A stretch of DNA of 14,178 bases, taken from positions 1-14,178 of the forward strand of contig CAZLUP010000083.1 of assembly GCA_964562685.1 (NCBI GenBank), given 5' to 3'. Numbering within the stretch: the stretch's first letter is position 1; every line of letters begins with the position of its first letter. This DNA comes from Stanieria sp964562685 (GTDB lineage: Bacteria; Cyanobacteriota; Cyanobacteriia; Cyanobacteriales; Xenococcaceae). Made by a program: the position numbers and the translations under genes. Under the pieces are notes generated by a model, which searched no databases, had not been told where the DNA came from, and was given only the letters and a program-made list of their open reading frames with translations. Below, in pieces: positions 6,685 to 12,952 of this stretch.

Positions 6685-7438
6685 TTAAATTACTCCATCC
6701 CCAAGCTAATAAAATTGCTGCGGTCGCGCCAATTAAGGTATTAATAATATTAACCATTTCATTCGTTAACCATGACCAATTAGATTGCCAAGTTGCTCCG
6801 ATCAAACTTTCAATCGTAGTAGCCAGGAAAGCTGCGATCGCACACCAGACAATTCCCAACCCATCAATTGTACCAACTAACCAAGCAATAGTCGCGATCG
6901 CTAATGAACCAACTATACCAGCTACAGTTCCTTCTAAACTTACCGCACCTTCTGTTCCTTTGGGTACGGGGTTTAAGGTAGTAATTAAGAAAGTGTGTTT
7001 GCCATAAGCTTTACCTACCTCGCTAGCAGTAGTATCGGAAAGTTTGGTACTAAAACTAGCCACATAACCTAATAAAAAAAGTTCTCTGAGAGGAGAATCA
7101 CAAAATAAGGTGGCAACAGCGCAAATTGTAGCGATTAAAGCCGAACCCCAAACATTTTCTGGTCCTCGCATTCCCGAACGCTTTTCTGCTATTCCTGCTG
7201 CTTCTTTTTGAGCCATGCCGATCTTAGTAACTGCCGAACCAACCAGGAAATAAAACATGACAATTACATACCCTTGCCATCCTAAAGTTCCCCAAACCAA
7301 CACGCCTAAAATCCAAGCATGAAGATAACCCATTGGCGTAAGTAATTTTTTAGGACTAATCCAAGCAAAACTGAGTAAAAAACTATTTAATCCTACTGCT
7401 ATTAACCAAGGATTGAACCAATTAATTGTAGAAAACAT
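6677..7438 (-). CDS. DUF92/TMEM19-family membrane protein, VTE6-like (probable phytyl-phosphate kinase)
   Basis: A 253-residue polytopic membrane protein with about six hydrophobic segments, starting at residues 8-28 and 40-65. The family hallmarks are the loop KIGMAQKEAAGIAEKRSGMRGPENVWGSA in two parts (KIGMAQKEAAGIAEKR and RGPENVWG), the SFSTKLSDTTASEVGKAYGK stretch, and PVPKGTEGAVSLEGTVAG. These match the TIGR00297/DUF92 group. Plant VTE6 and its cyanobacterial homologs phosphorylate phytyl phosphate to phytyl diphosphate, recycling chlorophyll phytol into tocopherol and phylloquinone. It is the minus-strand neighbour downstream of pcxA (103 bp away). The 3' ends of this gene and aat overlap by 8 bp in the sequence TTAATTAA and surroundings. 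The family is secure; the reaction is by homology. Confidence 0.88.
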   Translation of the reverse strand: MFSTINWFNPWLIAVGLNSFLLSFAWISPKKLLTPMGYLHAWILGVLVWGTLGWQGYVIVMFYFLVGSAVTKIGMAQKEAAGIAEKRSGMRGPENVWGSALIATICAVATLFCDSPLRELFLLGYVASFSTKLSDTTASEVGKAYGKHTFLITTLNPVPKGTEGAVSLEGTVAGIVGSLAIATIAWLVGTIDGLGIVWCAIAAFLATTIESLIGATWQSNWSWLTNEMVNIINTLIGATAAILLAWGWSNLIN

Positions 7439-7541
7439 TAGTACTCTGGCTTAAATGTGTTTATATATTGCTCTGAAGTAAATTTCAATATCATTTGAAA
7501 ATACGCACATTATTCTGACTAATTACGAGAAATACTAAATG

Positions 7542-8816
7542 TTACTCATTCATGTTTTTAAAAGTAGCAACGGCTGAGGGCGAAATACGATTGAGATATC
7601 TAAAAATCCAATATTTAAAAATAGTATCGAGAATAACTGGAAAAGTAGCAATAAATAAAAATATAGCACTACGATTAGGCTCAATTCCTAAATGATTAGC
7701 AACACCTTCCATTATTACTTCCCAACCATGAGGCGAGTGAAAACCGACAAATATATCGGTCAACATAATAATAATAAATGCCTTAGCACTGTCACTTAAA
7801 TTGTCCATGATACTATCAAGAAAAATTTTGATAGCTGTAATTCCTGAGCGATTGGTTAAGACAACTCCTACAAAGGCGATTATGCCTAATAAATCAGCAA
7901 AAACATTACTAATAGCAACATTACTTTTATAACGAAATTCTTCAGCTATTTCACTAGCTTTTTCTTTGACTTTTATTTCTAGAGCTTCAGGCGAAATATC
8001 TGGAGTTTTCCCCAAAAGACTTTGGAATTTTAATCCTTCTTCAAAGATTTGTAATTCTTTGAAAGCTTCTTCTCTCATTTGATTATTAATAAATATTGCT
8101 GGATTATGATTACTGCGGAACTCTTCTACTAAAGGTAATAACAAAAATTCTTTAGATAATTGTTGAGTTAGTAATGGAATAATTACTAATAAAAGCATAC
8201 ATCGAATTGCAGTTTGAGTTACCCAACGAGAACGACGAAAATTTTGTAAGACTTCTGTTTCACTATTGTTATTAAAATCGGCTTTAATTCTTTGAAAGGT
8301 TCTTAAAAGCGATCGCGGTAAAACTCCAGTTTTATCCGTGGTTGATTGAGTATTAATAAACTCATCTTGAACAGAAGAATAATTAACTTGAGAATTATTG
8401 GGTTTTTCGATTGATTGATCTGGTTCTACTACTGACGTTTCAATAATATCTGTGCGATATTTTTTAAGAACTTCATCAATAACAACTAACTTCTCCCAAG
8501 AGTTAGCATTTTGGGAATTAAGTAAGAAACGACTAACTTTAAATTCAGCTAAATTAATTTTGATAATTGCTAAATATTTCTCTAGGTCCGATTGTAAACA
8601 TTCTATGATTGTAGATTTAAAATTATTATTAGCTTGGGCTTGTTGCTGTGCTACTATAAAATTTGCTTCTAAAGATTTGATTTTTAAAGCTGCTTGATAA
8701 GCTTTATCTAATGCTCTTCCAGGAGTAGCAATCAACCAACGATAGCTAGATTGAGAATAATTAGATATTTTTTGGAGGAAAATTTCTTTATTTGACTTTG
8801 ATAAAGAGTTTTTCAT
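7542..8816 (-). CDS. pcxA: Proton extrusion protein PcxA (CotA/CemA family)
   Basis: PcxA is an inner-membrane protein needed for light-induced, sodium-dependent proton extrusion, and so indirectly for CO2 uptake and acid tolerance. Its plastid relative is CemA (ycf10). This protein has 424 residues. The N-terminal half is soluble and charged, with the family segment YRWLIATPGRALDKAYQAAL at about 26-45. The C-terminal half has four likely membrane spans, around 203-222, 300-321, 343-365 and 386-406. The C-terminal signature ILDTIFKYWIFRYLNRISPS is intact. The start is the ATG at 8814-8816; there is no clear ribosome binding site. The 219-bp gap upstream, before the carbonic anhydrase gene, is A/T-rich and probably holds the pcxA promoter. 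HIP1 is present at 8309. Confidence 0.94.
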   Translation of the reverse strand: MKNSLSKSNKEIFLQKISNYSQSSYRWLIATPGRALDKAYQAALKIKSLEANFIVAQQQAQANNNFKSTIIECLQSDLEKYLAIIKINLAEFKVSRFLLNSQNANSWEKLVVIDEVLKKYRTDIIETSVVEPDQSIEKPNNSQVNYSSVQDEFINTQSTTDKTGVLPRSLLRTFQRIKADFNNNSETEVLQNFRRSRWVTQTAIRCMLLLVIIPLLTQQLSKEFLLLPLVEEFRSNHNPAIFINNQMREEAFKELQIFEEGLKFQSLLGKTPDISPEALEIKVKEKASEIAEEFRYKSNVAISNVFADLLGIIAFVGVVLTNRSGITAIKIFLDSIMDNLSDSAKAFIIIMLTDIFVGFHSPHGWEVIMEGVANHLGIEPNRSAIFLFIATFPVILDTIFKYWIFRYLNRISPSAVATFKNMNE

Positions 8817-9035
8817 TATTCAGTTTGAAATTTTTTTTATCAAAAAAAGCAAAGGAAAAGAATAGCCTAACTATTAAGTCAAATCAGATCATTCTTTCCC
8901 AAGAGAGAGCAAAATTTAATATAGCGTTTCTCATAGTTAAAAGGTACAGTTAACAATCTGGTTTTTGTTAATAGTTAATCGAGATGTATCTTATGAGTCT
9001 AAGAATTGCAAGAGATAACCATGAAAACTGTAAGT

Positions 9036-9710
9036 TTATTGGTGATGAATAATCGATAAAGGATTAGGAACAGGAAATGGACCAGAACTAAGTAATGCAA
9101 ATTCGCCTTTATTAGCATCATAAGCATAAATTTTGCCAGTTTCTATGGTGTAAACCCAAGCATGAAGAGAAATTTGACCACTGTGCATTTTGGAACGAAT
9201 GACGGGATAAGTTTCTAAATTTTCGATTTGAGTTAAAACATTTTCTTGAATAGCAATTTTCAATAATTGTTCTTCGCTACAATTGGCATAATTTTCTTTT
9301 AATAAACGACGCACAGGTTCGCCATGATGTTTTAACCAATCATAAACTAAAGGCATTTCTTCATTTAGTTTATTAAGTTGTAACAAGGCTTTCATACTTC
9401 CACAATGAGAATGCCCACAGACTACAATGTGTTTAACATCTAAAGCTGCTACTGCATATTCAATTCCTGCACCTTCGCTACTATTAAGAGTGCCATGAGG
9501 AGGAACAATGTTGCCGATATTGCGAATAATAAATAATTCTCCAGGTTGAGTTTGAGTTAATAAATTAGGATCGATCCTAGAATCAGAACACGTAATTAAC
9601 AGAATGTCAGGAGTTTGTCCTTGAGAAAGCTGCTGAAACAATTCTTGATGAGTATTAAAATAGTTAGTCTGAAATTCACTCAATCCCTGAATAATGCGAC
9701 TAAGAGGCAT
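9036..9710 (-). CDS. Beta-carbonic anhydrase
   Basis: Interconverts CO2 and bicarbonate. The zinc site is complete: C41, D43 and R45 in CSDSRIDP, and H100 and C103 in CGHSHCG. The frame is open back to a GTG at 9812, with another ATG at 9752. I chose ATG 9708-9710 because GGGGAG lies 6 bp upstream and the resulting N-terminus (MPLSRIIQGL) matches the family start (M-x-R-I-I-x-G-L); this gives 224 aa. The protein ends soon after the catalytic domain, so it lacks the C-terminal extension that the carboxysomal CcaA of Synechocystis uses to bind CcmM. A carboxysomal role is therefore less certain and I leave the symbol blank. It lies upstream of pcxA on the same strand, and 131 bp downstream of a truncated sensor kinase. 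Confidence 0.93.
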   Translation of the reverse strand: MPLSRIIQGLSEFQTNYFNTHQELFQQLSQGQTPDILLITCSDSRIDPNLLTQTQPGELFIIRNIGNIVPPHGTLNSSEGAGIEYAVAALDVKHIVVCGHSHCGSMKALLQLNKLNEEMPLVYDWLKHHGEPVRRLLKENYANCSEEQLLKIAIQENVLTQIENLETYPVIRSKMHSGQISLHAWVYTIETGKIYAYDANKGEFALLSSGPFPVPNPLSIIHHQ

Positions 9711-9716
9711 AGACAA

Positions 9717-9722
9717 CTCCCC
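9717..9722 (-). promoter_or_regulatory. Ribosome binding site deciding the carbonic anhydrase start
   Basis: GGGGAG on the minus strand, 6 bp upstream of the ATG at 9708-9710. It is the best Shine-Dalgarno match near any of the three candidate starts of this frame. Confidence 0.6.
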
Positions 9723-9841
9723 AGTTTGTAAATCGAAGTCTCTTTTTGACATGATAGTCTTCAATTTTAGTTGTCGAAAAGAATAACTTGAACTGTTTAA
9801 TGATTTACTCACTTATTTTTATAAAATTACTGTGACGAAGT

Positions 9842-11197
9842 TCAGAAGCTAGAAATATAAAAACTAAAATCTGCACCACCTGTATTTCTAGAGCGATCGC
9901 CTTCAATGCGATAAAATCTTTCAAATAGAAAGGGTAGATGTTTGTCAGCAATTCCTGTTCCTGTATTACTAATTGTTACTAAAATTTGGGTTTGATTTTG
10001 ATCAGCTTTCAATTTTACTTGTCCTTGAGAAGGAGTATATTTAACGGCATTATCTAAAAGATTTAAAAATAAACTTGTAAGTAAATCGCAATTTCCCATT
10101 ACCAACAATTGTGGACTAATTTTAGCAACAATATTAATCTGACAGTCTTCTGCTAAAGGTTGAATCTGTTCGATTAATACCTCTAATAAATTGCTTAAAT
10201 CTACTTCAAAAAAAGTTCCTTTTCCTTGTAATTCTTCTTGTTCTAAACGAGCTAAAAATAATAATCCATTAGTCAAACGAATCAAGCGATCTGTTTCTCG
10301 TTCCAAATCTAATAAAGTAGTTTCATATTCAGCAGTTGTGCGTCGACGATTAAGAGCAACATCAATTCTTCCTTTGATCACAGTCAATGGTGTACGTAAC
10401 TCATGAGAAGCATCAGCAATAAAACGTCGTTCGTGTTCAAAAGCTAATTCAATCCGATCTAGCATTCGATCCAAAGTAATCGCCAAACGCCCTACTTCGT
10501 CTTTGACTCCTTGGTAATCAATTCTTCGACTCAAATCATCAGGGCTAATTGCTTCGGCAGTTTGAATAATGCTATTAATTGGACGTAAAGCTCGGTCTGC
10601 TAAAAATAATCCACCTAAACCAGCTAGTAACAAAACAATCGGAAAGCCAAATACAATTAACAAGAAAAGACGATCTAAAGCTTGAGAAACAGGTTGTAAA
10701 GATTGAGCCACTTGTAATAAAATTCGCTTTGATCGCTCGTTAGTTTTCAGCCAATTTGCTTCAGAAAGTCTATCACCAGAGATCGCTAAAGGTAAATTAT
10801 ATACTCGCCAAATGGTTGCGCGAACCGTTAGGTTAATGTAACCTTTTCTAGTCGTTAATAACAGTGGAATTGATGGATAATTACCAAAACCATCCCAAAT
10901 TTGTCCATTATTCCCCACAATTCTCACGGCATAGCCTGCATTAGTTAATTGTTTTTGACTTAATTTAAACTGCTCTGTATCTTTGAAATGTATGCGACCA
11001 TTCTTAGCACTTAAGTTAGTTAAAATTTCCGATGTAGTTATTTCTAAAGCAGTATCTACTTGGCTGAGTAAACTATATTTCAACTGAAGATACAAATAAC
11101 CACTAAACACTAAAACAGTGCTACCAAACAACAACATATACCAAGCAGTCAAACGCACTCGCAGAGTTTTTTTAGTCCGCCAAAACAGTTTGAGCAT
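9842..11197 (-). CDS. Sensor histidine kinase (heavy-metal/CopS-like), 3'-truncated in the ATP-binding domain
   Basis: A membrane histidine kinase of about 451 residues, using ATG 11195-11197 rather than the TTG just before it. In order: a first membrane span (about 17-38), a periplasmic region, a second span (about 177-200), a HAMP linker, and the dimerisation helix with H-box DASHELRTPLT (His near 267). The N-box NLLDNAVKYT follows, then the G1 box NTGTGI (Asn where Asp is usual) and FLFERFYR. Where kinases of this type continue GGAGLGLAI, this one reads GGADFSFYISSF and stops. The G2 box and about 40 terminal residues are missing, and I find no trace of them in any frame before the carbonic anhydrase gene. 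The ATP lid is therefore incomplete and kinase activity doubtful. The gene follows its response regulator by 25 bp, an operon. Confidence 0.85.
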   Translation of the reverse strand: MLKLFWRTKKTLRVRLTAWYMLLFGSTVLVFSGYLYLQLKYSLLSQVDTALEITTSEILTNLSAKNGRIHFKDTEQFKLSQKQLTNAGYAVRIVGNNGQIWDGFGNYPSIPLLLTTRKGYINLTVRATIWRVYNLPLAISGDRLSEANWLKTNERSKRILLQVAQSLQPVSQALDRLFLLIVFGFPIVLLLAGLGGLFLADRALRPINSIIQTAEAISPDDLSRRIDYQGVKDEVGRLAITLDRMLDRIELAFEHERRFIADASHELRTPLTVIKGRIDVALNRRRTTAEYETTLLDLERETDRLIRLTNGLLFLARLEQEELQGKGTFFEVDLSNLLEVLIEQIQPLAEDCQINIVAKISPQLLVMGNCDLLTSLFLNLLDNAVKYTPSQGQVKLKADQNQTQILVTISNTGTGIADKHLPFLFERFYRIEGDRSRNTGGADFSFYISSF

Positions 11198-11222
11198 CAA
11201 AAGAATTATGGTTAATGGTTAA

Positions 11223-11909
11223 CTAAAGGAAATCAATTGATTCAGTCCTCAAACAATAACCCACACCTCGAATAGTATGAATTAAAGGTTGAGCATAACC
11301 CCGATCGATTTTTCTTCTTAGATAACCGATATAAACATCCACTACATTAGAATTGTTATAAAAATCTAGATTCCAAACTCGTTCGCCAATTTGAGTTCGA
11401 GTCAAAACGCGATCGCTATTTCTCATTAAATATTCTAAAAGATTATATTCTAAAGGACTTAAAACAATAGTTTGTCCTTCTCTGCGTACTTCCCGTTTGG
11501 CAGTATCCATAATTAAATCCCCTACTTGTAGCACTGCCTCAAACTGTAAAGGAGGACGACGTTGCAAAGCTCGCAAACGAGCCAATAATTCTGAAAAAGC
11601 AAAGGGTTTAACTAAATAATCATCCGCGCCTCGATCTAATCCTTGCACTCTATCTTCTACTGCATCTCTAGCAGTTAATAACAAAACAGGAGTTAAAATT
11701 TTCTGAGAACGAATTTCTTCTAATAATCGTAAGCCATCTATTTTTGGTAACAGAATATCAAGAATAAGAATGTCGTAATCATAAGTAAGAATAAAATCTT
11801 TACCTTTTTCGCCATCGACGGCGAGATCGACAATGTAACCTGCTTCTTTGAGTCCTTGATTGATAAATTGAGCGATTCCAGGCTCATCTTCTACTAGCAA
11901 AATTCGCAT
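11223..11909 (-). CDS. OmpR-family response regulator, CopR/CusR-like
   Basis: A 228-residue two-component regulator. The receiver domain carries E7-D8, phospho-acceptor D51, T79 and K101 (TARDAVEDRVQGLDRGADDY and LVKPFAFSELLARLRAL). A winged-helix DNA-binding domain follows (about 125-222), with LSPLEYNLLEYLMRNSDRVL and VVDVYIGYLRRKID. The N-terminus MRILLVEDEPGIAQFINQGL resembles heavy-metal regulators of the CusR type and the cyanobacterial copper regulator CopR, but no metal-transport gene is near, so the stimulus is not established. All key residues are present. It is the first gene of a two-gene unit with the truncated kinase, so it is intact beside a damaged partner. HIP1 sites are present in the gene at 11409 and upstream at 11977. 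Confidence 0.9.
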   Translation of the reverse strand: MRILLVEDEPGIAQFINQGLKEAGYIVDLAVDGEKGKDFILTYDYDILILDILLPKIDGLRLLEEIRSQKILTPVLLLTARDAVEDRVQGLDRGADDYLVKPFAFSELLARLRALQRRPPLQFEAVLQVGDLIMDTAKREVRREGQTIVLSPLEYNLLEYLMRNSDRVLTRTQIGERVWNLDFYNNSNVVDVYIGYLRRKIDRGYAQPLIHTIRGVGYCLRTESIDFL

Positions 11910-12488
11910 ACATTAGCCAGATACATTGAAGTTAATCACTCTATTCAATTTACACCTAATATAAGCTCAAAGTCAGGCGATCGCTTGTCAGTCTTATTGA
12001 TTAAATTACAACTTTAAATAATTGAAACAGCGCAGCCAAAAGCTTTATTGATTTGAGCTAGCTAAATGCTTTAGTAACGTATCAGTTGTCCAAGTTGCTA
12101 TACCATATCCGAGAAAGTCATTGTCTCAGGTTTCCTTGACTATATCAAATCTTTATAAATAAGTAAAAATAGCTTTAACGATGATTAACTTAAACTTTAT
12201 TTTTTGACAAACATTCTTTCGATTAATATGTACAAAATTAATATTGTAATTAGTTAGGACGAAAAATCTTGTCAAGGCGATACTTCGTAACTGGAGTCTA
12301 ACATTGCGGAATTAGATTCCGCAATCGCCCCTACGATCTATAATGATGTCCTAATCTTTCTTTGTAATGCTATAGAGCAAAAATTTTAAATTAATATCAG
12401 GAAAATAGCGATCTCAATCAAATTGCGATCGCTCTAATTCATAAAATAATTAATATAAATTTTGTTTAGGTTAAATTATCAAGTATTT
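11910..12488. other. 579-bp gene-free region
   Basis: It separates the response regulator start from the 3' end of the small beta-rich gene. It holds two HIP1 sites (11977-11984 and 12425-12432) and a small palindromic repeat-like element (12254-12354). A promoter-like pair points to the right: TTGACA at 12204-12209, then a 17-bp gap, then TATGTA. I see no open frame with coding character and no tRNA. Confidence 0.7.
12254..12354. repeat. MITE-like palindromic element with internal hairpin
   Basis: The ends are inverted repeats, TTAGGAC (12254-12260) and GTCCTAA (12348-12354). Inside is a perfect hairpin with arms ATTGCGGAAT (12303-12312) and ATTCCGCAAT (12316-12325) and a TAG loop. GGCGAT and ATCGCC also occur in opposite orientation inside, and CGCCCCTACG follows the hairpin. 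The last motif is typical of small palindromic intergenic repeats in cyanobacteria. No coding capacity. Only one copy is in the window, so its repeat status is inferred. Confidence 0.5.
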
Positions 12489-12701
12489 TTAAACATGAAT
12501 AGTTATGATTTCATCAATTTTTCCAATATAAATGGAATAACCTTGATAAAAAATTTGTCCGTCTCCTGGTTCTAAATCAAAATCAACTTCACCATTATCA
12601 TCGGTCACACCACCGCCAAAAAAATCATTGAAGGCAACAGCAATTTTGATTTTTTTAGCAGGTTGAGCATTATTTTTCCACAAAGCTTTAACTGTAATCA
12701 T
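12489..12701 (-). CDS. Small beta-rich hypothetical protein, 70 aa
   Basis: A 70-residue protein with alternating hydrophobic and polar residues and many Gly and Asp. The pattern KIKIAVAF...GGGVTDDNGEVDFDLEPGDG...IYIGKI resembles a small beta-sandwich of the carboxypeptidase-regulatory/transthyretin-like kind, whose TD-NG-F core it shows. I recall short cyanobacterial proteins with the same pattern (MITVK... TD-NGEAHFD... DG) but no function. There is no signal peptide and there are no cysteines. The ATG at 12699-12701 has AGAGA about 8 bp upstream. It is transcribed away from the HTH-NB-ARC gene, with a 251-bp shared upstream region. It is probably a real gene. Confidence 0.65.
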   Translation of the reverse strand: MITVKALWKNNAQPAKKIKIAVAFNDFFGGGVTDDNGEVDFDLEPGDGQIFYQGYSIYIGKIDEIITIHV

Positions 12702-12784
12702 TAATTAATCTCTTCAAAAATAATCTTATTTTTTTTATAACTTTCCTTTAAAGAAAATGAAAAGTTGCCTAAAATTTTTAAAAA

Positions 12785-12798
12785 TTCAACTAGTTGAA
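12785..12798. promoter_or_regulatory. 14-bp perfect palindrome, candidate operator
   Basis: TTCAACTAGTTGAA is a perfect palindrome in the A/T-rich region between the divergent small gene and the HTH-NB-ARC gene. Its half-site TCAACT/AGTTGA recurs at 12903-12918. A palindrome of this size suits a dimeric XRE-type repressor. Confidence 0.4.
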
Positions 12799-12902
12799 CA
12801 ATTTTCTGGTTTAATGTATTACCTAAAAATACTTAAATAATTATTACAAGAAATTTTTATTTGCATAAAAATTAAGAGCAAACTATGAGTGAAATTGAAC
12901 AT

Positions 12903-12918
12903 AGTTGATTTTTCAACT
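12903..12918. promoter_or_regulatory. Second inverted pair of the same half-site
   Basis: AGTTGA (12903-12908), a 4-bp T spacer, then TCAACT (12913-12918). These are the same two half-sites as in the 12785-12798 palindrome but in the opposite arrangement, 35 bp before the GTG start of the HTH-NB-ARC gene. Confidence 0.35.
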
Positions 12919-12952
12919 TTTTGTAGTTGCTCAATTAACACAATTATTTATA

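Noticed and set aside
8452..8697. Plus-strand open frame of 81 codons
   Set aside because: Antisense to the pcxA N-terminal region, which is clearly coding on the minus strand.
9711..9812. 34-residue N-terminal extension of the carbonic anhydrase from GTG 9812
   Set aside because: The extension is unlike the family and polar with no clear targeting signal. The internal ATG at 9710 has a good Shine-Dalgarno sequence and the family N-terminus.
10191..10406. Plus-strand open frame of 71 codons
   Set aside because: Antisense to the histidine kinase H-box region; low-complexity basic peptide, no support.
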